Assembly: GCA_029204225.1 (NCBI GenBank)
Contig: CM055101.1
Location: 34,601,683 to 34,665,682, forward strand
Direction of reading: 5' to 3'
Length of the DNA stretch: 64,000 nt
Origin: Diphasiastrum complanatum
Taxonomy: Eukaryota; Streptophyta; Lycopodiopsida; Lycopodiales; Lycopodiaceae
The stretch's first letter is position 1, and each line of letters opens with the position of its first letter. The position numbers and the translations under genes were made by a program. This document shows positions 1-9,864 of this stretch, piece after piece. The notes beneath the pieces were generated by a model that was not told the origin of the DNA, made no database searches, and saw only the letters and a program-made list of their open reading frames with translations.

Positions 1-48
1 AAATCTAGATGTGGATTTACGAGTATCTACATCTCCTCCTCAGTTGAT
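1..48 (-). pseudogene. Ty1/copia RNase H fragment at window edge
   Basis: Read on the minus strand, these bases encode GGDVDTRKSTS, a signature of the copia RNase H domain. The same words occur, at nucleotide level nearly identical, in the copia element near 51270-51320. The fragment continues off the left edge. Upstream on the minus strand (beyond 48) no RNase H-like sequence is recognisable, so it is a truncated relic. Confidence 0.5.
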
Positions 49-95
49 GGTTTGGTCTTGACTTGTCAAGAGAGACTACATGCAGAAATTTGTGT

Positions 96-97
<2 letters not shown>

Positions 98-142
<45 letters not shown>
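98..142. repeat. (CT)n microsatellite
   Basis: Uninterrupted CT dinucleotide run of 45 bases. Confidence 0.95.
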
Positions 143-144
<2 letters not shown>

Positions 145-1517
145 GTGATTTACCTCATCCACTTCTTCATAGTCAATGCTCATGTGATACCTCCTCACAT
201 GTATAATGATAGGAAGGGTAAGGTTGCATGGCACAAACTTTAGCTATGAATGATAACATCCATCTCCATAGCAATAAAACGATGATTTGTGTTGTGAAGT
301 GTTGTTTTTTATTACTACATTGTGCAAGTCTTTATTTTATTAAGCCTACTTTGTTTCTAATATTATATTAGCTAAAGACCATCAAACATGAGATGCTCAA
401 CATTTCACATCAACCACAATAAGCTTTTCATTAACATATGAGCTTTAGTCCTTACGGTCGCTTAACCACTCCAGCTTTAACATTTTCAAATATATCCAAG
501 AATTACCAATTTAGTTTATGACAACATTTATTCATAGATTTTATCAAGTCTAAGGCCATAAACCATTTTCAACAACTTTGCACTACTTATTGTTTAAAGA
601 ATAGTGAACAAAGTTGCACATATGAGTGCCACATTCTGTGATAGAAAGAGCTTTTATTTCCAAGAATTCCAAAAGATTTTCTTGTTAAAGACAACATTCC
701 CTAACAATACAGAATGCTCTATAGAACTAGGATGCCAACGAACCAGCAAATCATACTGACAACTTTTTTAGGTTTTCAAGTTTGTGAAGGCCAATTTAAA
801 ATTAGAAGATAAATAGATGTCTTGCAATATTCAAAACAATCACAAAGTTGATGGCTTATAAGAAACAAATACCTTGTTCATATGAAAAAAACAAATTGTT
901 GAGATATCCAAAACTTCAATTCTTGATTGGCAGCAAAATATCACTTGCATTAGTCAGAAGGCGAGACTTCTTTTGGTGATTCCCTAAAGGTTCAAAGCAT
1001 GTCAAACATAGATCTATGTAAAATTATTACCACAGATGCTGGCTTGCTGTATCATGATCAAAAGGCGAACCGCTTCTTTTAGAAGTACAAATGAAGTTTT
1101 TCAAGTAACAAACAGAATTGATGCAAAAGACCAAACTGTATTTATTTTTGCAAGAGTTAAAACTTTTCAGAAAGCAAACAAGTTAGGCCATAAACACAGT
1201 GGTAGCAAAGCAAGTAGAAATCCTCTTTTCTCCAAGCTAGTGTAAATCTGCAAAAAGAACCTACACATATTTCTTAACATGTAATAGAACACATTTGACC
1301 ACCCAATATACCATATTGTACTTTGTGTCCAACTAGAGTCACTGAAGTTGAAATTGGAGGGAATTATGCACTAATCTTCGTGAGGTAAACTTCTGGTAGT
1401 ACACAAAGCTCTAAAAGTGGCTGTTCTTTTTTAGATTGAATGATAAGGAGGGTTTTAGATCCTTCCAGGAGAAAGAGGCCTAGAAACTTTTCAGGTAGTG
1501 TGTGGAGACTCTAGGGG

Positions 1518-1555
<38 letters not shown>

Positions 1556-2999
1556 TATATAGCCCTCTTTCTCTGGTCATTTGACAGCTATAGTGATTAG
1601 CGTTTGTCAGCTTCCTCCTAGAACTCACATCGGTAAAGCTCCATCAGTAGAGTTTTGCAAAGTAGCCTACTGTCATTTGTATTGTGACCTTGGTAGCATA
1701 ATCATTGTATTGTGACAATCTCCTGGTCTTCTACGCTGTCATCCACTGAATTTGTTCATGATTTTACAGATTTACATCTCACAAAGAAACAATCTTCCTA
1801 CAGCAAAATCAGATGACTGGGCATAGAACAGTTGCTGACTGCACACCTTAGTACCAACTCAAAAATGCTGATCTGAAAATTGATGATAATACCATCTCTG
1901 AAAATTCTCAGCACTGCAGTACCTTTTTCGATACCATACCAACTTACTTTTGAAGGAAACATCTTTCTACTATTACAAGTCAAGTCCATGCAACAAATCT
2001 TTTGGCAATGTTACACAATATAGGCTCACAAAACCATTTCTCGCATTGATTTGACTTCTTCATTCAGGATGGATCCATGATGTAAGGGAATCAACCTGAG
2101 AATGACAATGGTTCTTCTACGAATGATTGCCACACCCCTCAGTAGCTGCAACCTCCACTCAGGATACAAAGTAAGGTGCTCAATTTGCTAGGAATGTTTG
2201 TTGATTCTCAAATTCATAATTACACCTTGAAGCAACACACAATCAGTCCTTTTACACAGAAGCTCTACACATGCTGGGAGTATCAACTATGTTGGAAACC
2301 ACCTCTTCAGCTATCAATATGCTACTATTGCTGCATTTAATATGCATCTATTGCGCTTAGGACATGAAAGGAGAAAGCACTTGTTGAAGAAAGGGGACAA
2401 TTTTCCAAGCGAACTTTTCTCATAAGCATAATGTCATCTACTGCTTATGATATGAGCAACCATACACACTGTAGTCTCCTTACTAGCCTAAAAAATAGCC
2501 ATCAACATACCAGAAGATATGCATAGGAAGGTTATTTATAAACATGAGTCTGACTTTTCCATCAAACTTTCGAAACACATTTCTAATCAATAAGACTACT
2601 CATGAAAACTAGGTTGATGCCAGCACAACTATACTACAATTTGACTATGCATTGCACACGCTGCACCAATCTATTCAACAAAAACACTAGTCATCTTGTT
2701 TGCAAACGGTTGTGTTCATCTCTATTTCGACTCAGAAAAAGCTAAGTCTATGAGTGGAAGTGGATGACTCACCTGATATTAATAATTATCATGCATACCA
2801 CAAGCAGAACTTTTAAGATCTAAAAAAGTCAAAAAGGGGATCATGAGAATAAACAATTGAGTCAGCTTGCTGAAACCAATGCTCAAAATTCTCTGGTGGC
2901 AAATTCCCATATAGCACAGCATTTGCTATTTTCAACTCCTCAGAGACAAATAGCTTTGGCACGTAGGCAGGAGATGGGCAGCAAATTCAAACAATGACC
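143..2999. other. Intergenic/3' flank of thioredoxin gene, no gene seen
   Basis: AT-rich sequence without a convincing coding region on either strand. It contains an (AT)n run at 1521-1560. The part next to 3000 is expected to hold the 3' UTR of the minus-strand thioredoxin gene; I could not place a poly(A) site. Confidence 0.5.
1521..1560. repeat. (AT)n microsatellite
   Basis: About 40 bases of AT repeats with one interruption (AAAT near 1551). Confidence 0.95.
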
Positions 3000-3206
3000 T
3001 CATGTTGCAGCAAGTGTCGGTAGCAAATCATCCAAGTGTGCTTGCAGTTTGGCAGCCGTTATTGCCCCTTCCTTTCGACTTCCTGGAACTTCTTCACCAG
3101 CTTTGAACAAGATCAGGGTTGGCAATCCATACAGCTTGTATTTGCTGACAAGTTCTGGACTAGCATCGGTGTCAATCTTGTAGACCTTCAGTTGGCCGAC
3201 GTAATT
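3000..3206 (-). CDS. Thioredoxin x, exon 2 (C-terminal half)
   Basis: This exon supplies residues 128-195 of a two-exon chloroplast thioredoxin and its TGA stop (3000-3002). The acceptor reads TTTGCAG/AATTAC on the minus strand and continues exon 1 in phase 0. The protein shows KIDTDASPELV, the cis-proline loop GLPT (Pro156) that packs against the active site, and EVPGSRKEGAIT near the C-terminus. Known family feature: VPGSRxEGAIT is characteristic of plastid thioredoxin x, rather than m, f or y. The fold is complete to its last helix, so no further exon is needed. An open frame runs a short way upstream into the intron but lacks thioredoxin similarity there. The x-type call is strong; I could not compare it with a database. 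Confidence 0.9.
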   Translation of the reverse strand, partial: NYVGQLKVYKIDTDASPELVSKYKLYGLPTLILFKAGEEVPGSRKEGAITAAKLQAHLDDLLPTLAAT

Positions 3207-3604
3207 CTGCAAATGCAAATCGTTAACTCGATGCCTGCCCACTGATACACATGATAAGTTTTACTCTTGCAAAGTCACATCATTCCAAGAGATCTTTTTT
3301 TAAGAACCCCAATTACATAACTTCAAATTAGGGATGCTAAATCACGGGAAAACTGATCAGAACTTGAAATTCAGTAAACTTACAGCACTTGCGCACTTGA
3401 ACTTTTCACTTGGATACATAAATTTTGACTATAAGACTTCAAATCATATTTTCACATGGTACATCTTGTAAGACACACAAGTTCAGAAAATGTTTGGACA
3501 GCAGCATAGTCATTACTCTTCAGAAGAATAATATGTTTCCTATTTTAAAAACAAGACACTCAGCCCCTTGAATGGAGGGATGAGGTGTTAGGAATTAATG
3601 TTTA

Positions 3605-3898
3605 TTTCATAGTTGCACTGTGTTTCTAGAAACGCGTCCAGAAACGCATTCAGAAACGAGTTTCTGAAACGCGTTTCTGGTTTGGGACATCGTTTCTCAG
3701 AAAGATAAAAAATTAATTATTTTATTTTTGTGGACAATATGGGTATCAAATTAAAGCATTAAGCAGTACATTTATGTAGGTTGCCGAATGTTTCAGGTAT
3801 GTGGTCCACGACCATTTGTAAATATTTACGTTTTTTTTAAAAAAGAAATTTGCCCACGTTCCGAAACGGAACGCGTTCCGTTCCGGAATGGGCAACTA
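3605..3898. repeat. Palindrome-rich MITE-like repeat, copy A
   Basis: Begins TAGTTGCAC and ends GGGCAACTA, imperfect terminal inverted repeats. The left part holds iterated GAAACGCGTTTC-type palindromes (3630-3690). The right part holds GGAACGCGTTCC-type palindromes (3858-3890). No coding capacity and no clear target-site duplication. Confidence 0.5.
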
Positions 3899-4010
3899 AG
3901 CTATAAATAGTAATTACCCTAAAATATGAATTACTAAAAATAGTAATGGCCCTTATCATATCACGCAGGCATGGCCAATCTAACACTAAGGGGTATAAAA
4001 TAAACCATAG

Positions 4011-4912
4011 TTGCACAGAAACGCGTTTATGGAGAAGAGAAAAACGTTTCTAGAAATGCGTTTCTGGATTCAGAATCTATGAACCAAAGAAAAACAAATA
4101 TTAAATAATCAATAGGGATTGACAGAATCCAATAGGAATTGATGCACCTAAACCGTTCCGACCCAGCTTTGAGCATATATCGGTTGAGCAAATTACGGTG
4201 GAGCATCTTCAACTGGTCGGTATTCAAATGTTTACGTATCATAAACTCAGGAAATTTTTGCTGAACTTCTGCCCACAAAAATTTCCAGTATTAACATTAT
4301 GATACATTCTGCCCACAAACGGACCCTTTGTAAATATTAAGTTTATGGTCCGTTTATGATGTCTAGCTATTTGTGCTTGACGTTTTAAGGTGCCTTCAAT
4401 CATGCTCTCTGCTGCATAGTTCAGCAGCTCCAGAACTTACGCAAAAATCCTGTTCTCACGTCCAGCTTTTAGGTGGAAAAATCCATCCGCAGCAATACAG
4501 CGACAAAAAGTAAAAAAATCAAGCTTTGTCCGAGAAGGCACTACGTGCCTCGACGCATTCTATTCTCGATCGTTAAGCAGCAGTATTAAGTTGATTGCTG
4601 TGGGCAGACAAACGGACCAAACATTTCAGAGGTGAGGAAGTTATGCAATCTCATCAAACTGCATGTAGGCGCACTTTCCCTGCTCGCTGTTGTGAAATGG
4701 TGAAGTCGCAAGCCAGCAGTGCACCTATCTAACAACCTTACTTTCCCTGCTCGCTACCCTGCTCGCTATCTGTGAAATGCAGAAGTCGTGGGCCAGCAGG
4801 CTCGTATATCAAATTTTTTTTAATTTACATTAACTCGTTCCGACCCATTACGTTCCGGAACAGACGGAACGGAACGTAATGTTCCGACCCCTTTTGCTCG
4901 GAACGGGCTTCT
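4011..4912. repeat. Palindrome-rich MITE-like repeat, copy B
   Basis: Same layout as the neighbouring copy: TAGTTGCAC followed by GAAACGCG/CGTTTC motifs (4011-4070), and at the far end GGAACGGAACG-type motifs (4832-4910) running into GGGCTTCTA. The middle holds a short tandem duplication around ACTTTCCCTGCTCGCT (4673-4800). Right boundary approximate. Confidence 0.4.
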
Positions 4913-5099
4913 AAGATTTATAGTAAGTCATTTTTTATTACTCACGCATGTAGGTAGGCGCACTACTACTAGATTAGGATTTGTTTTACTACTTAGAAAC
5001 TCATCTTTGGTCTTTAGTATTTACCCAATATAGGTAGTACTATTAGCAAATAGCTTTTGTATTTTGCTATTTGCTTTATGCTTTTAACTTTTCACATAG

Positions 5100-5269
5100 A
5101 TTAGAGAAACTATATATGTAGGCTAGTGCCCCACCTCAGTTCATTCCAGTTGTTTAGAGCTTTGCACAATTCTTCTACAATCTATAATCTCTTTAATCTC
5201 TATGCTTGGTTTGTGAGTGCTAGCAGGACTAGTAAACTCCGTCTAGAATTTGTATGACAAATTCTGACA
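5100..5269 (+). repeat. 3' part of a copia LTR (5' boundary unclear)
   Basis: Sequence ending TTCTGACA directly before a primer-binding site, as an LTR of a plus-strand copia element would. The left boundary cannot be fixed because the partner LTR is missing; 5100 is only a guess. Confidence 0.45.
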
Positions 5270-5281
5270 TGGTATCAGAGC
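5270..5281 (+). other. Copia primer-binding site (tRNA-iMet type)
   Basis: TGGTATCAGAGC, complementary to the 3' end of plant initiator tRNA-Met, starts immediately after the LTR-like CA end. Confidence 0.8.
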
Positions 5282-5290
5282 AGGTTTTTT

Positions 5291-5293
<3 letters not shown>

Positions 5294-5342
<49 letters not shown>
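5294..5342. repeat. (GA)n microsatellite in copia leader
   Basis: 49-base GA run beginning 13 bases after the primer-binding site. The rest of the leader to 6013 is non-coding and rich in GATCGCTGG-like words. Confidence 0.9.
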
Positions 5343-5345
<3 letters not shown>

Positions 5346-6013
5346 TTGCAGGGTTGCAAGAACTAGATTGGAGGAGTGGATCGCTGGCTGTAGCTGCGTG
5401 TTGGATCGCTGGTTACATGTTCATTGCTGAGCTGGAATCAAAGTTTTTACTGTCTAAATCGCTGGGAATTTGCATGCTGAGCTGAGTTAGATCTGAATCA
5501 AAACGCCGCTGGGATTTGATCGCTGGCTAAGTACAATTGTTGGCTGAAGTAAAGAGACCTGATAGCTGGCATGCTGCGAGTAGCACTGGAACTACAGACT
5601 CTACTTGCTGCCTGATAGATCAAATTCTGACAAGTTGATCACTTCTGGATTGTCGCTGTCTACAGATTGATCATAGGTGTTGGAGGGTTCAAATTACAAT
5701 TGTTCGCTGTCTGAATCTGGATCCTGTTCGCTAATTGCAGGATCAGACTTGATCCCTATTTACAGATCTGATTTCATGTTTGTAAATCAGACTTCATCGC
5801 TGTAAATCAGATTTGGGATCCAATTATTGCTGTCTGCAGATTGCAAAAATACAGATCAGTTTACCTACTATTGAAACACTAAACTGGTTTGCTGGAAAAA
5901 GTGCTGAATTGGAGTAGAGTCAGATCACTGAGTTGCAAGACAGCTCTCTTAAGTTTGAAAAAATACTGATTGTTGGAAAATCAAGCTGCTAAGAGTTGAT
6001 AAAAATCAGTATA

Positions 6014-6390
6014 ATGGCAAGGTTGAACGATGCTATGTTGCCGGAAGATGGAACGAATTACGGCATATGGAAGTTCAAGATGCAAAATATTCCCTAGGAT
6101 CGAGAATATTGGGAGATTGTCACAGGTGTCGAGATACCTCCTAATGCTGACAGGGAATTGCGGGAGTATCAAAGATGTAGGAGAAAAGCTCATCATGTCA
6201 TCAAATTGTCAGTTAGAGATATGATCATTCCTCATCATCGAAAAGTACTATAGCCTCCACACAATTCTCATCAATATGCCTATGTTTTAATGACTAGTTT
6301 ATGCATGCAGATAAACTTAGTCCAAGGAATACTTTGTAGATCCACAAGATTAAAAGTTTGAACAAAAGGTTTTATGATCCCACAAAGATT
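6014..6390 (+). pseudogene. Copia gag, N-terminal remnant
   Basis: From ATG at 6014 the frame reads MARLNDAMLPEDGTNYGIWK, the usual start of a plant copia gag protein. A TAG follows about 25 codons in, after which the frame stays similar to gag (EYWEIVTGVEIPPNADREL) to about 6225. Weaker, frame-shifted similarity (TNLVQ-type words) continues to about 6360. Everything downstream (protease, integrase, RT) is missing: the element is truncated where a minus-strand gypsy scrap begins. Confidence 0.7.
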
Positions 6391-6392
6391 CA

Positions 6393-6510
6393 CTAAGGTT
6401 GTGCCTTAAGAATTAATTGTTTCTTTTGTACTTTTGTTAGAGAGTCGTTAGGTTGGCCTAACATCAGATATTCAACAATATCTATTGCCCACTCAGGCAC
6501 TGCTACATAG
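6393..6510 (-). pseudogene. Ty3/gypsy fragment, RNase H-integrase linker
   Basis: Minus-strand peptide EWAIDIVEYLMLGQPNDSL followed by TKVQKKQLILKAQP matches the linker before the integrase zinc finger of plant gypsy elements. The same segment, diverged, occurs in the gypsy element at 53100-53180. No flanking pol domains remain. Confidence 0.6.
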
Positions 6511-7429
6511 CATATCTCTACAGATATCAACTGATCTGTACACAATGCTTTCTGCTTCCAGCTCGTCAAAAAACTGCTTCTTACACTTGTTAGATTTTTC
6601 TTGCGCAACAACACAAGGGAACGGTGGAGGTTAAACCAACCCAACGAAACCTAGATCGTACGGATCTAGCCCCCAAGCTAAGGATCAATCAGAGTCATGG
6701 AAAGAGGAGTCACACCAGCAGCATGTAGCTACTAATCACAATATCAAGCTTACACTAGTGAGAGCCCAGCAGGTATACTTATACCCTCCAAGGCCCATGC
6801 ACCACTAGTAGTGCACTGTGACACCTCACTGGACACCTCTGCAGCCTATCTAGGCCACGTCATCCAATTCCTTATTGACTCACTGATAGACCCATACCAA
6901 CTCCACCACCATGTGTTTAGACCTACAACCATTAATTATGACCATGTACACATAAGGGCCCCAATTCCCTTATAGTCACAATTAACTTACAGGTTGTTGG
7001 TCTACCGGTCCCTAGCGTGGTCACGCTACCCGAGACCAGTCATGGGCATGACAGTTCCAGTGGGACAGAGACAGAGAACTGTAGAGCAATTGTACCTCGC
7101 TTTTTGCTTTGGGGGGCGCTGCCCCCCTTGCACCCCCCCGTAGATAAAACTGGGGGTCCAAATGCGCGCCGATAAGGGCCCAATATTTAGCCCAAACTGT
7201 AGCATTAACATTTACTAAGAACAACCAAATAGCTACTGAAAATAAGACCTGTTTGTGCCCTATCTACTGCACTTCTTTGACGCAAAACGCTAGTTTGACC
7301 ATTGCTCCCCTAAAAAAAACCTATTTTTCCAAAATTAAAAAAAAAATTGTTCTTTTTGCACGATTCTGGGTTCAAATCGCAATTCGCGAACCCAGCGAAT
7401 CGCGATTCGCTGCAACTACGATCCAAACA
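6511..7429. other. Intronic sequence without gene; palindromes
   Basis: No coding signal. Contains a GC-rich hairpin (GGGGGGCGCTGCCCCCC at 7111-7127) and a perfect 16-bp palindrome GCGAATCGCGATTCGC at 7395-7410 followed by TGCAACTA, which resembles the right end of the palindromic repeats at 3605-4912. It ends at the target site of the copia element. Confidence 0.5.
7395..7410. repeat. Perfect 16-bp palindrome
   Basis: GCGAATCGCGATTCGC, self-complementary throughout and followed by TGCAACTA. It lies 19 bases before the copia target-site duplication. Confidence 0.85.
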
Positions 7430-7434
7430 CTCTG

Positions 7435-8663
7435 TGAAGAAACTAAGAGTTTCTGTGTTTCAAAGCCTTAGCATTTTTCCTTAGTTTTTCCTTTGTTGTT
7501 TTTAGCGACTGTGCATTTTGAACTATGTTTCGCACAGTCTGCATTTTTGAACTGTTTTGTCGCACAGTTCGCATTTTTGGATCATGAGGAAAATTCTTCC
7601 CTAGGTCTAAAACACTTAGAAAATAACTCTGGCAACCCCGACATTGTCGCATTTTTTGCATTTTTGCGAAAAAGGCGACACTGTCACAAAATGCCCTAGG
7701 AAAGTTTTTAGGCCTACTGGCGGCTTTTTCGCTTTTCGGGAAAAAGCGAAACTTGCCCTTAAGCGACACTGATCTTAAAACTGGTTTCTGCCCTAAAGTC
7801 GGCTTTTTCGCCCTTCGGGAAAAAGCGACATTGTCGCGTTTTTCGCCTTTTGGGAAAAAGCGACACTGTCTCCAAATGCCTTAGAAATTTATTTTTAGCC
7901 CATTGTCGCATTTTTCGCCTTTCGGGAAAAAGCGACACCTACCCTTAAAAAGGCGACACCTGCCCTTGAAAAGGCGACACTTGCCCTTAAAGTCGCAAAA
8001 GTGTCTTTAGGCAAATATGCGAAGGTCTGCAACGTGAAGGCAGGGTCTAACGGGCAGAAGGCAACTAATGAACGGAGGACAACGACGGGAAACTAGAATC
8101 AATTTTGTTTAAGGCTAATGCATTTGTTTTCATTAGATCTTTTGATTTAATCAGAATCCTGGTTTGATCACATAAAAGATCAACGGAGGATACAGATATA
8201 CAGACACAGATACAAAATAGAGAGAACTATAAGTTTTTGATATAGCGATCAGCAGTAGCTAGTCGCACTACTCGTGAGAGAGAACACCTCTCTTACGCCA
8301 ATCCACTGATCTGGGAAACAGACAGTGCTCAAGAAAGACATTGTATATTCAGTTCTGATAATAGAAGCGATTTCCGCAATACTCTGTTCTATAATGTGTA
8401 TGACCTGTAATGTTTTGAATGCATGCTAGCAGTAGATATATTTCCGCTGTTGTTTTACTCAACATTATCTGCTGTGTACGAATTTGATTTCTAGAACAGA
8501 TTAGCAGTAGCAATCTGGGGCTTGGAAGAGAATCAAACCGCAGTCAGTGGCAGTAGCTACTCCTGTCAAGTCGACTCTATCCGGCCTTTACCCCCGAGAT
8601 TTTCCATTAGTGCTCTATATCAGAGCGTTATCACACGTTCTGGAGCACCGAGATTTCCCAACA
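7435..8663 (+). repeat. 5' LTR of the intronic copia element
   Basis: Starts TGAAGAAAC and ends CCCAACA. It aligns along its whole length with 12916-14145, with scattered substitutions and small indels. It contains several imperfect hairpin units of the form GTCGC-TTTTTCGCC-loop-GAAAAAGCGAC (7798-7829, 7833-7864, 7905-7936). Open frames across this array are by-products of the repeats. Confidence 0.95.
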
Positions 8664-8664
8664 G

Positions 8665-8676
8665 TGGTATCAGAGC
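8665..8676 (+). other. Primer-binding site of the intronic copia element
   Basis: TGGTATCAGAGC one base after the LTR end, the initiator tRNA-Met type. Similar motifs recur downstream at 8704, 8724, 8743, 8761 and 8781. Confidence 0.9.
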
Positions 8677-8703
8677 GTTTTGACGTTTCCTGGATCCCTT
8701 CAC

Positions 8704-8793
8704 TGGCATCAGAGCCACTGTGAGCTCTATCAAAGCGGTGAGTTCTATCAAAGCCATCCAGCTCTATCAGAGCCCGAAAAGCTCTATCAGAGC
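8704..8793 (+). repeat. Iterated primer-site-like motifs in copia leader
   Basis: TGGCATCAGAGCCA (8704-8717) matches the initiator tRNA complement at 13 of 14 bases. It is followed by GCTCTATCAAAGC (8724), TTCTATCAAAGCC (8743) and two copies of GCTCTATCAGAGC (8761, 8781). The last type is also a 5-bp-stem hairpin. Confidence 0.75.
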
Positions 8794-8814
8794 TGTGCCT
8801 GATTCTTTCAGGCT

Positions 8815-9864
8815 ATGGCATCCATTAGCAACATTCAATCAAAGATCTGCACGATCCTTGACTCTTCAAGATCAAACTTTCTAGCATGGAAGGTGAAAAC
8901 TTCTCTCATACTGAATGGAGAAGGTCTATGGCCCTGGGTTGACGGCACATAAGAAATGCCCACAACCACTGGCAAGGAGCTACGGGAATGGAGAGAAAGA
9001 AATGACAAGGCAGTAGCCGTCCTATCTTCCTCCATCGAAGACAACTTGACACTTGATCTAGCCACACTCTCCAATGCAAGAGAAATGTGGGACACCTTGC
9101 TGACCAGATTTCAAATGAAATCGCGAAGCCAAATTATGCTTCTTGAAGACCAACTAACCAATCTGAGATGGGATGGTAAAGACCTCACCTCCTTCATCAG
9201 AAGAATGAAGGACCTGTTCCTTTCCTTACACAATTCCGGAGCAGAGAATGCAATCTCAGTAGAGAAGCAGCTCACATGCTTGCTGCGAGCTCTACCAAGA
9301 TCGTTTCAGACGACCCGAACATTGCTTGCCAAAGATCTGCAGATGACCCTTGAGAAGGCTGTAATTGAGATCAGAGAAGAGGTGGAAGCCCATGAACACC
9401 TCGATGACAAGGATAGCTCTGATCAAGCTCTCTACAGCAACAGAGAGAAGCAGAAGAAGAATTTCAAGCCTAAGAGAGAGTCAGACCAAAGACAAGGTCG
9501 AAAGCAGCAGTCAAAGGGAGCGAAAGAAGGCAAATGGAAGAGCAGAAACAAACCGAGACAACAGAAAGATAAGAAGAAGACCTACACGAGATGCACACGA
9601 GAAGGCCACACTGTTGACAAGTGTTGGCTCAACCCAAAGATAGAGTGCATCCACTGTCACAGAACGGGTCATGCAGTTGTTGATTGCTACCAAAATCCCA
9701 GAAACAAGAAAGCTCAGAGCAGACGGGAGAGCGACAATAGCTCATCTTACGTGGAGGAACCCAAGTCCTCCAAGATGGCCGAAGAAAGAGCCAACAATGG
9801 CAAGAACCCAGCAGCCTACTTGTGTGTTGATGTCTGTGCGACATCAACTTCAGATACACAATAA
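8815..9864 (+). pseudogene. Copia gag (nucleocapsid) pseudogene
   Basis: ATG at 8815 opens with MASISNIQSKICTILDSS and a FLAWK motif typical of copia gag. A TAA at 8950-8952 interrupts the frame after 45 codons; it then stays open to the TAA at 9862. The middle (about 9040-9400) is the gag capsid-like region (REMWDTLLTRF, then an FIRRMK motif). The C-terminal third is highly basic. Two zinc knuckles lie near 9588-9690: the second is complete (CIHCHRTGHAVVDC), while the first has lost its leading cysteine (YTRCTREGHTVDKC). The terminal stop separates gag from the protease that follows in the same frame. Confidence 0.85.

Noticed and set aside
7111-7140. GC-rich hairpin as a transcription terminator
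   Set aside because: Intrinsic terminators of this kind are bacterial; the context is a plant intron.
7443-7769. 108-codon minus-strand open frame, and similar frames at 13036-13452
   Set aside because: They lie wholly in the copia LTRs and follow the repeated hairpin units; no protein family resemblance.
7798-7936. CRISPR-like repeat array
   Set aside because: Repeats are imperfect hairpins with irregular, repetitive spacers inside an LTR of a eukaryotic element.
8665-8717. tRNA gene near the TGGTATCAGAGC motifs
   Set aside because: Only the primer-site complement is present; no cloverleaf arms. No tRNA or rRNA gene was found in the window.
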